From: Roseburia sp. CAG:309
GTDB taxonomy: Bacteria; Bacillota; Clostridia; Lachnospirales; Lachnospiraceae
Direction of reading: 5' to 3'
DNA length: 15,337 nt
Assembly: GCA_000434115.1 (NCBI GenBank)
Contig: FR894023.1
Coordinates: 746 to 16,082 of the forward strand
Below, piece by piece: positions 1 through 8,569 of this stretch (position 1 is its first letter; each line of letters begins with the position of its first letter). The notes under the pieces are model-generated. The model was not told the DNA's origin, did no database searches, and worked only from the letters and a program-made list of their open reading frames with translations. The translations under genes and the position numbers were made by a program.

Positions 1-70
1 GTGGGGGGAGGCCCACGCAGGTCATCAAGCTGCGCTTGGTGACAAGTAAAACAGGAAAGAGAGGAAGACG
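1..70 (+). other. Left edge: possible tail of an upstream gene, plus a hairpin
   Basis: This short leader precedes the first flavoprotein gene. One frame is open from base 2 and ends in TAA at 47-49 (last residues read AALGDK). It could be the 3' end of an upstream gene in the same operon, but it is too short to identify. A 9-bp stem with one G-T pair (21-29 with 35-43, loop CTGCG) is present. No T-run follows it, so it is not a standard terminator. The purine-rich GAGAGGAAG just before position 71 is the ribosome binding site of the next gene. No promoter is visible, so the operon probably starts further left. Confidence 0.25.
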
Positions 71-1234
71 ATGGAGGAGAAATACGATGTTGTCATAGCC
101 GGCGCAGGTGCTTCGGGACTGATGTGTGCCTGGCAGTGTGGCAGACGAGGGAAAAAAGTTCTTGTGATGGAAAAAAACGAAACTGCCGGCAAGAAAATAT
201 TAGCCTCCGGCAATGGCCGATGCAATTTCACGAATCGGCATATGCAGACTTCCTGTTATCATGGTGACAAAGAAGAAATCGGAAAAATATTAGAAATATT
301 TCCGGCAGATAGGGCAATTCGGGAACTGGAAGAAATTGGAATACACCATAAAGAACGGGATGGATATCTCTATCCCTATACCGGGCAGGCAGTTACCGTG
401 CGCGACTTTCTGGTTAATGCCTGCAAGCGGGGTGGCGTGCAGTTCCTTTTTGAGGCGAAAGTGACAAAAGTGGTACATAAAAATAACGAGTTTACGATTT
501 GTGCAAAAGGCGGCGTGAAGGTAAAAGCGGATGCGCTTGTGCTGGCATGTGGGGGTAAGGCAAATAAACCGTGTGGAGGAGATGGCAGTGGTTATCTGCT
601 TGCACGGAGTTTGGGACATCAGGTGACAAAGCTGTACCCGGCGCTGACCGGATTAAAGGCTGAGGGTGCCGAATGGGAGAAGTTAGCCGGTGTGCGGATG
701 CCCGGAGAGGTTTCTCTTTGGATCAATGGAAAAAAGGTGGCAGATGAGCGGGGAGAGATTCAGATCGTAAAAGATGGCATTTCCGGAATCCCGGTGTTTC
801 AGCTGTGCTCGCAGGCGGCAGCTGCATTGGATGCAGGCAGTCAGGTGATCTGTGAACTGGATTTTCTGCCTGACTGGGACGAAGAAAAAGTGGGACAATG
901 GATAGAAAAATATGGAAATGACTATTTGCAGGGCATTGTTCATAAAAAATGGGTAAAGGTATTGGAAAAAAAGAAAAATTTAGCCGAGTTATTAAAGCAC
1001 TATCCGGTAAAGATTACAGATACGTTTGGGATGGAGCGTGCACAGGTGACGGCGGGTGGTGTGCCGTTGTCCGAAGTGGATATTCCGTCGATGGAATCGA
1101 AAAAAATAAAGAATTTGTATCTGACAGGGGAATTGCTTGATGCAGATGGAATCTGCGGAGGATATAATCTGCATTTTGCATGGGCGACAGGTTACCTGTG
1201 TGCCCGTCAGATCACGGCAGACCAGGAGGCGTAA
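71..1234 (+). CDS. BaiN/HI0933-family NAD(P)/FAD-dependent oxidoreductase
   Basis: A 387-residue cytoplasmic flavoprotein. The N-terminal dinucleotide-binding motif GAGASG is at residues 11-16, and an acidic residue at about 34 ends the second strand of the Rossmann fold. The family hallmark GKKILASGNGRCNFTN follows at 40-55. The C-terminal FAD-contact segment (GELLDADGICGGYN, about 353-366) is intact, and the length is close to the usual 390-410 residues. This family (HI0933, YhiN, BaiN) is mostly uncharacterised. One clostridial member, BaiN, was reported to reduce bile-acid intermediates, but sequence membership alone does not show that activity here. The start ATG has GAGAGGAAG upstream. 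The gene ends one base before the next start, so the two flavoproteins are almost certainly cotranscribed. Family assignment is firm; the substrate is unknown. Confidence 0.9.
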   Translation: MEEKYDVVIAGAGASGLMCAWQCGRRGKKVLVMEKNETAGKKILASGNGRCNFTNRHMQTSCYHGDKEEIGKILEIFPADRAIRELEEIGIHHKERDGYLYPYTGQAVTVRDFLVNACKRGGVQFLFEAKVTKVVHKNNEFTICAKGGVKVKADALVLACGGKANKPCGGDGSGYLLARSLGHQVTKLYPALTGLKAEGAEWEKLAGVRMPGEVSLWINGKKVADERGEIQIVKDGISGIPVFQLCSQAAAALDAGSQVICELDFLPDWDEEKVGQWIEKYGNDYLQGIVHKKWVKVLEKKKNLAELLKHYPVKITDTFGMERAQVTAGGVPLSEVDIPSMESKKIKNLYLTGELLDADGICGGYNLHFAWATGYLCARQITADQEA

Positions 1235-1235
1235 A

Positions 1236-2849
1236 ATGTTACAGTATCGACAATGTAAAATCGATTATCGCAAAGATAATAGAAAAGAAATACAAAAAAA
1301 ACTGGCAGCAAAATTACATATCAGACCGGAAGAAATAACAGAGCTGCAAATCGTCAAAAAGAGCATAGATGCGAGGAAAAAGCCGGAACTGTTTTTTAAT
1401 TATACGGTTGCATTTACAGGCAGAAACGAAGAGGATATTTTAAAGCATAATAGAAAAAATAAGAACTTGTCAAAATATGAACCGGAGCATTCGCTGGCAG
1501 AAGAAATTCCGAGACTTCAGGTGAAAGAGCCGGAAAAACGGATCGTTATCGTCGGTGCGGGTCCTGCAGGCTTATTGTGTGCTTATTTTCTGGCTTCCTG
1601 CGGGTACAAGCCGATTTTGATCGAGCGAGGCGGTCCGATGATGGAGCGGATGCAGAAAGTGGCTCATTTTTGGAAGAGTGGCGAACTCGATCCCCAGACC
1701 AACGTTTCCTTCGGAGAAGGAGGAGCCGGTACATTTTCGGATGGAAAACTCAATACCGGAGTAAAAGATAAGACGGGAAAGCGAAAATTCATTCTGGATA
1801 CGTTTATTGCGCATGGAGCACCGGAGGAAATCCGGTATCAGGCAAAGCCGCATATTGGAACGGATAAACTTCGCGGAGTGATCCAATCTATGCGGGAAGA
1901 GATGGAAGAACTGGGCGTTATATATCATTTTCACACCCAATTTATGGAAATAAAAAAAGAAAATAGACAGATTGAGGGAGTCGTTGTAAAAGACGAGTCG
2001 GGGCAACAAAAAGAGATTCCGTGCGATGCCTGCGTGCTTGCCATCGGCCACAGTGCGAGAGATACATTTCAGGCGTTGAAAGAACAGAACATTTCGATGG
2101 AAGCAAAGCCGTTTGCCGTCGGAGTGCGCGTGGAACATCGGCAGGATACGATCAATCTGAGCCAATACGGAACGTTGGACGATCGTCTGCCGGCGGCAGA
2201 TTATAAATTGACGGGAAGAACATCGGATAACCGGGGAGTTTACAGTTTTTGTATGTGCCCGGGCGGTTACGTCGTAAATGCTTCTTCGGAACCGGGATTT
2301 ACGGTCGTAAATGGAATGAGCAATCATGACAGAAATTCCGAAAATGCCAATAGTGCGATTGTGGTTTCCGTAACGCCGGAGGATTATCCGGGAGATGACG
2401 TGCTGGCGGGTGTTGAATTTCAGAGGAATTTGGAAAAGAAAACGTTTGAACTGGGCAGAGGAAAGATTCCGGTTCAGCGGTTTGAAGATTTTTGTGAAAA
2501 CCGAAAAACGGAAGAATTTGGAAAAGTTCATCCGTGTACCAAAGGGGAAGTTGTGAAAGAAAACTTGAAAAACATATTGCCCCCAGCGATTTCTAATGGT
2601 ATTATGGAAGGGATGAAGCAGTTTGGAAGAAAGATCAAAGATTTTGATGATGGCGATACACTGCTTCTGGGGACAGAGACCAGGACATCATCGCCGGTGC
2701 GTATTTTGCGCGAAGATACCTTTATGTCGCCTTCCTGTACAGGACTTTATCCGTGTGGAGAGGGTGCCGGATATGCCGGAGGAATTATGTCAGCAGCGAT
2801 GGATGGTCTGCGTGTCGCACTTGCGATCGCGAGAGAAAGGAAAGAATAA
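1236..2849 (+). CDS. Uncharacterised FAD-dependent oxidoreductase (COG2509 type)
   Basis: A 537-residue flavoprotein. The first ~95 residues form a separate small domain of the kind found in this family. A Rossmann FAD-binding motif GAGPAG follows at 107-112 with Glu130 ending the fold. The family signature FGEGGAGTFSDGKL is at 159-172. The C-terminal GEGAGYAGGIMSAAMDG (508-524) completes the FAD site. The reading frame is open further upstream to 1137, but that extension lies inside the preceding gene. The ATG at 1236 has AGGAGG eight bases upstream and gives the expected N-terminus, so I place the start there. The stop overlaps the proB start by one base (TAATG), which suggests translational coupling. 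The role is unknown; proximity to proB does not establish one. Confidence 0.9.
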   Translation: MLQYRQCKIDYRKDNRKEIQKKLAAKLHIRPEEITELQIVKKSIDARKKPELFFNYTVAFTGRNEEDILKHNRKNKNLSKYEPEHSLAEEIPRLQVKEPEKRIVIVGAGPAGLLCAYFLASCGYKPILIERGGPMMERMQKVAHFWKSGELDPQTNVSFGEGGAGTFSDGKLNTGVKDKTGKRKFILDTFIAHGAPEEIRYQAKPHIGTDKLRGVIQSMREEMEELGVIYHFHTQFMEIKKENRQIEGVVVKDESGQQKEIPCDACVLAIGHSARDTFQALKEQNISMEAKPFAVGVRVEHRQDTINLSQYGTLDDRLPAADYKLTGRTSDNRGVYSFCMCPGGYVVNASSEPGFTVVNGMSNHDRNSENANSAIVVSVTPEDYPGDDVLAGVEFQRNLEKKTFELGRGKIPVQRFEDFCENRKTEEFGKVHPCTKGEVVKENLKNILPPAISNGIMEGMKQFGRKIKDFDDGDTLLLGTETRTSSPVRILREDTFMSPSCTGLYPCGEGAGYAGGIMSAAMDGLRVALAIARERKE

Positions 2850-3682
2850 TGAGAGAGGCATTTAAGGATAAAAAACGTATTGTATTTAAAGTGGGAAGTT
2901 CAACGATCACACATGAAGAGACCGGCGGACTTGATCTGGTAAAACTGGAAAAATTTGTGCGCATTCTGACAGATCTGCACAATCAGGGAAAAGATATTAT
3001 TGTGGTATCTTCCGGTGCGATCGCAGTCGGAAGAAAAGCACTTGGACTTACCAAGCGGCCCGATACAACAAGTCTGAAACAGGCCTGTGCGGCGATCGGA
3101 CAGAGCCGTCTGATGACCGTTTACCAGAAATTATTTTCCGAATACAATCAGTATACGGCACAGATTCTCATGACAAAATTTACCATTGAAAATGACACGA
3201 GCCGTCACAATGCACGCAATACGTTCGAGGAATTGTTGTCATTAGGGGCGATTCCTATCGTAAATGAAAACGATACGGTAGCGATCGACGAGATTGAATT
3301 TGGTGACAATGATACACTTTCCGCTGTTGTTGCCGCAATCGCAGGAGCAGATATGCTTGTACTGCTCAGCGATATTGATGGACTTTACACGGATGATCCG
3401 AACCGGAATCCGGAGGCAGAACTGATTCCTTATGTGGAGCGGATCAGTGACGAAATGATTGAGATGGCGAAAGGCCCTACAACCTCTTTTGGTACAGGCG
3501 GCATGAGTTCAAAGATCTCAGCAGCCGGCATTGCCAATGATGCCGGAGCGGATATGGCGATCATCAACGGAGACAATATGGAAAACATTCTGACATTGAT
3601 GTCAGGTAAAGAGATAGGTACGGTTTTTAAAGAACACCGCACCAGACATTTTCACTTAAAAGAATACTTGAATCGGAGATAG
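2849..3682 (+). CDS. proB: Glutamate 5-kinase, short form without PUA domain
   Basis: ProB phosphorylates L-glutamate with ATP to give gamma-glutamyl phosphate, the first step of proline synthesis in the cytoplasm. The protein is 277 residues with an amino-acid-kinase fold. Visible features are KVGSS at 14-18, VVSSGAIAVG at 52-61, NENDTV at 139-144, the nucleotide-site segment SDIDGLYTDDP at 174-184, and GTGGMSSKISAA at 216-227. It stops right after the kinase domain. The C-terminal PUA domain of the ~370-residue enzymes (for example E. coli) is absent, a known variation in this family. The frame is open upstream to 2753, but the start at 2849 overlaps the previous stop and has AGAAAGG in front. 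ProA, which uses its unstable product, is encoded two genes downstream. Confidence 0.96.
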   Translation: MREAFKDKKRIVFKVGSSTITHEETGGLDLVKLEKFVRILTDLHNQGKDIIVVSSGAIAVGRKALGLTKRPDTTSLKQACAAIGQSRLMTVYQKLFSEYNQYTAQILMTKFTIENDTSRHNARNTFEELLSLGAIPIVNENDTVAIDEIEFGDNDTLSAVVAAIAGADMLVLLSDIDGLYTDDPNRNPEAELIPYVERISDEMIEMAKGPTTSFGTGGMSSKISAAGIANDAGADMAIINGDNMENILTLMSGKEIGTVFKEHRTRHFHLKEYLNRR

Positions 3683-3688
3683 GAGATT

Positions 3689-3916
3689 ATGGACGATAAA
3701 AAGATTGCAAGAATCAATGAATTATATAAAAAGAAAAAAGCCGGTACATTGACAGAAGAAGAGGCGAAAGAGCAGGCGCTTCTGCGTGCGGAATATATTG
3801 AATCCGTGAGAAATAACCTGCGTGCGAGTCTTGCCAATGTGTCGATACAGGAAAAAGATGGAAGTATCCATCCACTCAGATCAAAAAAAGCGGTTGAAGT
3901 GAGGAACGAAAAATAA
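3689..3916 (+). CDS. DUF896 (YnzC-family) small protein
   Basis: A 75-residue charged helical protein. The N-terminal ARINELYKKKKAGTLTEEE (residues 7-25) and the following EQALLRAEYIESVRNNLR are typical of the DUF896/UPF0291 family, represented by YnzC of Bacillus subtilis. Those proteins form small helical hairpins. Their function is not settled, although ynzC sits in an SOS-associated operon in Bacillus. Here no SOS gene is nearby. The gene lies between proB (6 bases upstream) and the cyclo-ligase gene, whose ATG overlaps its stop by one base. GGAG lies a few bases ahead of the ATG. Family assignment is strong from the motif and the size; the function is unknown. Confidence 0.9.
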   Translation: MDDKKIARINELYKKKKAGTLTEEEAKEQALLRAEYIESVRNNLRASLANVSIQEKDGSIHPLRSKKAVEVRNEK

Positions 3917-4518
3917 TGATCAGCAAGGAAAAAGTGAGAAAAAAAGCAGTGGAAACAAGAGATTCCATTGATGAAGAAAGCCGACAACAAAAATCGGAAG
4001 AAATTGCCAAAAAGATTTTGGAGGCAGACTGGTTTAAAGAGGCAGATATTGTACTGTCATACCATGCGTTCCGTTCGGAAGTGGAAGTTGATGCGCTAAA
4101 TCGGGCGGTACTTACGCAGGGTAAAAAATTGTATCTGCCAAAAACCTATGTGAAAGAAAAGCAGATACGTTTTTTTGAAATCACAGATCTTTCGAAATTA
4201 AAACGTGGTTATCAGAAAATATGGGAGCCAACCGGGGAAGAACCGGAGTTTTCTTTTGAAACGGTAAAAGAAGAGCAGAAAAAAGTGCTTATGATCATGC
4301 CCGGAACGGCTTACGATGCCCGAGGATACCGGATGGGATATGGCGGCGGTTATTATGACCGTTATCTGAATGCACATGAGGCAGAATGGAAAATGATCGA
4401 TTTTATGACAGTTTTTGCCGCCTTTTCCGAACAAAAAATGATTTTGATCCCCGGGGAACGCTGTGACGTGAAACCCGATGTGATCGTGACAGAAAAAGAA
4501 ATTATGCAGCGAAAATAA
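3916..4518 (+). CDS. 5-formyltetrahydrofolate cyclo-ligase
   Basis: This enzyme uses ATP to convert 5-formyl-THF to 5,10-methenyl-THF, returning a storage or inhibitory folate to the one-carbon pool. The protein is 200 residues, normal for the family (B. subtilis YqgN, human MTHFS). An N-terminal basic helix (residues 3-20) carries the ATP-contact lysines and arginines. LSYHAFRSEVEVD (48-60) is the usual substrate-site region, and GTAYDARGYRMGYGGGYYDRYL (130-151) is the diagnostic nucleotide-binding loop. The C-terminal CDVKPDVIVTE replaces the more usual HD(V/I)xxDxIITE. The segment before it (MIDFMTVFAAF, 160-170) diverges from the usual hydrophobic ALAFDFQ-type strand. The start overlaps the DUF896 stop by one base, so coupling is likely. 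Confidence 0.94.
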   Translation: MISKEKVRKKAVETRDSIDEESRQQKSEEIAKKILEADWFKEADIVLSYHAFRSEVEVDALNRAVLTQGKKLYLPKTYVKEKQIRFFEITDLSKLKRGYQKIWEPTGEEPEFSFETVKEEQKKVLMIMPGTAYDARGYRMGYGGGYYDRYLNAHEAEWKMIDFMTVFAAFSEQKMILIPGERCDVKPDVIVTEKEIMQRK

Positions 4519-4544
4519 TTCAAACGTAGAAAGGAAACACGGAT

Positions 4545-5789
4545 ATGACATTAAATGAAATTGGTGCAGCAGCAAAGCAGGCTTCGGTTCTTATGAACCG
4601 TATGACGGTAACAGAAAAAAATAAAGGACTTTCGGCGGTAGCCAAAGCATTAACGGCGAAAACAGAGTACATATTAGCAGCAAATGATCAGGATATCGAA
4701 GAAGCAAAAAAAAATCATATGTCGGAGGCACTGCTTGACCGGCTTCGTCTGACCGAAGACCGGATTGAGGGAATGGCGGAAGGAATTCGTCAGGTCGTTG
4801 CGTTGACAGATCCGGTAGGAGAAGTGATCTCCATGAAAACGACACCGAGCGGACTTCAGATCGGACAGAAACGTGTGCCGATGGGAGTGATCGGAATCAT
4901 TTATGAATCCCGCCCAAATGTGACCGCAGATGCATTTGCGCTCTGCTTTAAGACAGGAAATGCAGTCATCCTTCGCGGCGGCAGCGATGCGATCCACTCG
5001 AATCTGGCAATCTGCAATGTGATCCGTGAGGCACTTGACGCAGTCGGTTTGCCGGCAGATGCCATTCAGGTATTGGAAGATACTTCCAGAGAGACGGCAC
5101 AGGAATTTATGCGTCTTAACCAGTACATGGACCTGCTTATCCCACGTGGAGGTGCAGGCTTGATTCGCACGGTAGTGGAAAAGAGTACCGTTCCGGTCAT
5201 TGAGACGGGAACCGGGAACTGCCATGTCTATGTCGATGAGACAGCAGATATTGAGATGGCGGTCAATATCATTGTAAATGCAAAGACACAGCGTCTCGGT
5301 GTCTGCAATGCCTGTGAATCCCTGGTGATTCATGAAGCCATCGCGGAAAAAGCCATTCCGGAAATCTGCAAAGCATTGTATGCTCATGATGTTGAGATCC
5401 GCGGGGATGAAATCTCGCAAAAATACGATGCGAAGATCGTGCCTGCGACCGAGGAAGATTACGGAACGGAATATCTTGACCGTATCATTTCCATGAAAGT
5501 GGTTCCGGACATTGATGCGGCAATCGCGCATATTAATAAGTATAATACGGGACACTCGGAATCTATCATTACAAAGGATTATGAAAGTTCCATGCGCTTT
5601 TTAAATGAGATTGATGCAGCGGCGGTTTATGTGAATGCATCGACACGTTTTACCGATGGATTTGAGTTTGGGTTTGGCGCAGAAATAGGAATCAGTACTC
5701 AGAAACTGCATGCCAGAGGACCGATGGGACTTTTGGCGCTTACCAGCACCAAATATATCATTTTGGGAAATGGGCAGATTCGGAAATAA
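4545..5789 (+). CDS. proA: Glutamate-5-semialdehyde dehydrogenase (gamma-glutamyl phosphate reductase)
   Basis: ProA reduces gamma-glutamyl phosphate with NADPH to glutamate-5-semialdehyde, the second step to proline. The protein is 414 residues with an aldehyde-dehydrogenase-type fold, the usual ProA length. GVIGIIYESRPNVTADA (114-130) starts the cofactor domain, and RGGSDAIHSN (144-153) follows. The catalytic cysteine is most likely Cys254 in LGVCNACESL. The ProA signature runs from Val320 through YNTGHSESI (333-341), and ASTRFTDGFEFGFGAEIGIS (365-384) closes the active site. AGAAAGGAAA provides the ribosome binding site. It is the last gene of the operon and is followed by a strong terminator. 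proC is not seen in the window. Confidence 0.97.
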   Translation: MTLNEIGAAAKQASVLMNRMTVTEKNKGLSAVAKALTAKTEYILAANDQDIEEAKKNHMSEALLDRLRLTEDRIEGMAEGIRQVVALTDPVGEVISMKTTPSGLQIGQKRVPMGVIGIIYESRPNVTADAFALCFKTGNAVILRGGSDAIHSNLAICNVIREALDAVGLPADAIQVLEDTSRETAQEFMRLNQYMDLLIPRGGAGLIRTVVEKSTVPVIETGTGNCHVYVDETADIEMAVNIIVNAKTQRLGVCNACESLVIHEAIAEKAIPEICKALYAHDVEIRGDEISQKYDAKIVPATEEDYGTEYLDRIISMKVVPDIDAAIAHINKYNTGHSESIITKDYESSMRFLNEIDAAAVYVNASTRFTDGFEFGFGAEIGISTQKLHARGPMGLLALTSTKYIILGNGQIRK

Positions 5790-5816
5790 ACGGGATACTT
5801 ACAAGTCATAAAGACA

Positions 5817-5845
5817 TTGACAAAAGAGACGAAAAAGACTAAAAT
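5817..5845 (+). promoter_or_regulatory. Candidate SigA promoter of alaS
   Basis: The -35 hexamer TTGACA (5817-5822) is a perfect match. The -10 hexamer TAAAAT (5840-5845) has one mismatch, and the spacing is the optimal 17 bases. Transcription would begin at about 5851-5853, roughly 60 bases before alaS. The -10 lies in the first bases of the upstream operon's terminator stem, so the two signals overlap. Another TTGACA at 5890 is too close to the start codon to serve alaS. Confidence 0.7.
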
Positions 5846-5877
5846 AAAGACGTGCGTTTTGCGTACGTCTTTATTTT
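5841..5877 (+). terminator. Intrinsic terminator after proA
   Basis: A nearly perfect inverted repeat. The core stem pairs 5846-5857 with 5861-5872 (12 bp, two G-T pairs) around a TTT loop. It extends outward by five A-T pairs to 5841-5877, which supply the T-rich tail ATTTT. The A-rich left flank could make it work on both strands. It closes the proB-proA operon. Confidence 0.85.
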
Positions 5878-5911
5878 GATAATTATGTATTGACATAGAA
5901 GGAGGACCCAC

Positions 5912-8551
5912 ATGAAACCATATGGATTGAATGAACTTAGGAAAATGTATCTGGATTTCTTTGAAAGCAAAGGTCATCTTGTGATGAAGAGCTTTTCATT
6001 GATTCCGCAAAATGACAAGAGTCTTCTCTTGATCAATGCCGGTATGGCACCATTGAAGCCATATTTTACCGGTCAGGAGATCCCACCGAGACGCCGCGTG
6101 ACAACCTGTCAGAAATGTATTCGTACCGGCGATATCGAAAATGTAGGAAAGACTGCCCGTCATGGTACATTTTTTGAAATGCTTGGAAACTTTTCTTTTG
6201 GAGATTATTTCAAACATGAAGCCATTGCCTGGTCTTGGGAATTTTTGACAAAAACATTGGAGATTCCTGCGGACCGTTTGTATCCGTCTGTTTATCAGGA
6301 TGACGATGAGGCGTTTAACATTTGGAATAAAGAAATCGGTGTAGACAAAGACCGTATCTTCCGCTTTGGAAAAGAAGACAATTTCTGGGAGCATGGTGCA
6401 GGTCCTTGTGGTCCTTGTTCGGAAATTTATTATGACCGTGGAGAAAAATACGGCTGTGGCAAACCGGGATGTACGGTAGGCTGTGACTGCGACCGTTATA
6501 TCGAGATCTGGAACAACGTATTTACCCAGTTCAATAATGACGGAAATGGCAACTATGAAGAACTTGAAAATAAAAACATTGATACCGGTATGGGATTGGA
6601 GCGTCTGGCTACCGTAATGCAGGATGTGGATTCCATTTTTGACGTAGATACGATCAAAGCCATCCGCGACGAAGTCTGCAAATATGCCAATGTAGAGTAC
6701 GAGACGGAATACAAAAAAGATGTTTCTATCCGTGTGATCACAGACCATATCCGTTCGGTCACATTTATGGTTTCCGACGGTATCATGCCATCCAATGAAG
6801 GACGTGGTTATGTTCTCCGCCGTCTGCTCCGCCGTGCAGCGCGCCATGGCAGATTGCTTGGTATCAAAGGTGCATTCCTTGCCAAATTGAGTGAGGTTGT
6901 AATCCGCGAGTCCAAGGACGGTTATCCGGAATTGGCAGATAAAAAAGATTATATTTTGAAACTGATCGCTACGGAAGAGGAAAATTTCAATAAGACCATT
7001 GATCAGGGATTGTCTATTTTAAATGACATGATGGCTGAGATGGAAGCTGAGAAGAAGACCGTTCTTTCCGGCGAAAATACATTTAAGTTATATGATACGT
7101 ATGGATTCCCGATCGATCTTACGATTGAAATTCTGGAAGAAAAAGGATTCACCGTGGACGAAGCGGGATTCAAAGAGGCGATGGAAGTACAGCGCCAGAA
7201 AGCAAGAGACGCCCGCGAAGAGACAAACTACATGGGTGCGGATGTTACGATTTATCAGTCGATCGATGCGGCCATTGAGAGTAAATTTGTCGGATATCAT
7301 GACCTTACCCACGATTCCAAAGTAACCGTTTTGACGACGGCAGATGCGTTGGTGGATGAGTTAAAAGAAGGCATGGAAGGAACTATCCTCGTAGAAGAGA
7401 CTCCATTTTATGCGACAATGGGTGGACAGGTTGCCGATACCGGTGTGATCCGCACAGCGAATGCAGAATTTGTCGTAGAAGATACGATTAAATTGCAGGG
7501 AACCAAGATCGGTCATGTCGGCAAGATGACGAAAGGCAGCATCAAAGTAGGAGAAACTGTTACTCTTGCGGTAGATGAGGCTCGCAGAAATCTTATCGCC
7601 AACAACCATAGTGCAACTCACTTGATGCAGAAAGCCCTTCGTATGGTGCTTGGAAATCATGTAGAGCAGGCAGGATCTTTGGTAGATCCGGATAAACTCC
7701 GTTTTGACTTTACCCATTTCTCACCGATGACACCGGAAGAAATTGCAAAAGTGGAAGAAATTGTAAATCAGGAAATTCAGAACGGCCTGGATGTCGTAAC
7801 CAATGAAATGACCATTGATGAGGCAAAGAAGACCGGCGCCATGGCTCTTTTCGGAGAAAAATACGGTGACACGGTCCGCGTTGTTCAGATGGGCGATTTT
7901 AGTTCCGAACTTTGTGGTGGTACCCATGTGAAGAATACAAGTAATATTTCTGCCTTCAAGATTGTTTCAGAAAGTGGTGTAGCTGCCGGAGTTCGCCGTA
8001 TTGAGGCACTTACCGGAGCAGGGCTTATCGCTCACTTCAATCAGGTAGAAGAGACGCTGAAAGAAGCAGCAGCACTGCTGAAAGCCAGTCCGGCAGATGT
8101 AGTAAAACGAATTACTGCATTGCAGGAAGAAGTAAAAACACTTTCCAAAGAAAATGATAAATTGAAAGCAAAGATTGCGAAAGCTGCAGCGGGAGATGTA
8201 ACAAGCGAGGCAGAAGATGTAAACGGCATCAAAGTTCTTGTGAAAGCATTGTCCGGTGTAGATATGAATGGAATGCGCGATCTTGGTGATGAAGCAAAAC
8301 AGAAACTCGGTGAAGCCGTAATCCTGTATGCGACGGAAAACGATGGCAAAGTAAACCTAATGGCGACAGCGACAGAAGGTGCGATCAAGAAAGGGGCACA
8401 TGCCGGTAATCTGATCAAAGAAGTGGCATCCCTTGTCGGTGGTGGCGGCGGTGGTCGTCCAAATATGGCTCAGGCAGGTGGAAAGAACCCGGCGGGTATC
8501 CCGGATGCGTTGAAAAAGGCCAAAGAAGTAATTATTTCGCAGATTGGATGA
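5912..8551 (+). CDS. alaS: Alanyl-tRNA synthetase
   Basis: AlaRS charges tRNA-Ala and edits Ser- and Gly-mischarged tRNA. The protein is 879 residues, the standard full length. The class II catalytic domain carries the motif 2 region (FFEMLGNFSFGDYFK, 87-101) and motif 3 (DTGMGLERL, 224-232). The editing domain carries the zinc ligands His566 and His570 (HSATH) together with Cys668 and His672 (CGGTH). A coiled-coil-like stretch (about 715-760) leads to the C-terminal DHHA1/C-Ala domain, with a six-glycine run at 843-848 followed by RPNMAQAGG. A cysteine-rich insert at 182-193 (C-x4-C-x3-C-x-C) is of a kind seen in clostridial AlaRS. The start has AAGGAGG eight bases upstream. No T-box leader fits in the short 5' region. 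No terminator separates the gene from rpsU. Confidence 0.98.
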   Translation: MKPYGLNELRKMYLDFFESKGHLVMKSFSLIPQNDKSLLLINAGMAPLKPYFTGQEIPPRRRVTTCQKCIRTGDIENVGKTARHGTFFEMLGNFSFGDYFKHEAIAWSWEFLTKTLEIPADRLYPSVYQDDDEAFNIWNKEIGVDKDRIFRFGKEDNFWEHGAGPCGPCSEIYYDRGEKYGCGKPGCTVGCDCDRYIEIWNNVFTQFNNDGNGNYEELENKNIDTGMGLERLATVMQDVDSIFDVDTIKAIRDEVCKYANVEYETEYKKDVSIRVITDHIRSVTFMVSDGIMPSNEGRGYVLRRLLRRAARHGRLLGIKGAFLAKLSEVVIRESKDGYPELADKKDYILKLIATEEENFNKTIDQGLSILNDMMAEMEAEKKTVLSGENTFKLYDTYGFPIDLTIEILEEKGFTVDEAGFKEAMEVQRQKARDAREETNYMGADVTIYQSIDAAIESKFVGYHDLTHDSKVTVLTTADALVDELKEGMEGTILVEETPFYATMGGQVADTGVIRTANAEFVVEDTIKLQGTKIGHVGKMTKGSIKVGETVTLAVDEARRNLIANNHSATHLMQKALRMVLGNHVEQAGSLVDPDKLRFDFTHFSPMTPEEIAKVEEIVNQEIQNGLDVVTNEMTIDEAKKTGAMALFGEKYGDTVRVVQMGDFSSELCGGTHVKNTSNISAFKIVSESGVAAGVRRIEALTGAGLIAHFNQVEETLKEAAALLKASPADVVKRITALQEEVKTLSKENDKLKAKIAKAAAGDVTSEAEDVNGIKVLVKALSGVDMNGMRDLGDEAKQKLGEAVILYATENDGKVNLMATATEGAIKKGAHAGNLIKEVASLVGGGGGGRPNMAQAGGKNPAGIPDALKKAKEVIISQIG

Positions 8552-8569
8552 AAAAATCGCCAAAAGTAG

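Noticed and set aside
21..43. 9-bp hairpin at the left edge as a terminator
   Set aside because: It is followed by AAGTAAAAC rather than a T-run, so it lacks the terminator signature.
1572..2531. 319-codon open frame on the minus strand
   Set aside because: It lies fully antisense to the FAD-dependent oxidoreductase at 1236-2849, whose family motifs are unambiguous. The antisense product has no recognisable domain.
4674..5555. 293-codon open frame on the minus strand
   Set aside because: It is antisense to proA and its composition (many Cys, His, Ile) is that of a shadow frame.
5890..5895. TTGACA as an alaS -35 element
   Set aside because: It lies only 16 bases before the start codon, so a promoter there would start transcription inside alaS.
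5790..5911. T-box riboswitch before alaS
   Set aside because: The space is only about 120 bases and is taken up by the proA terminator and a promoter. The leader after the predicted start is about 60 bases, and no T-box sequence or antiterminator is visible.
5996..6847. 283-codon open frame on the minus strand
   Set aside because: It is antisense to the catalytic domain of alaS, with no domain or ribosome binding site support.
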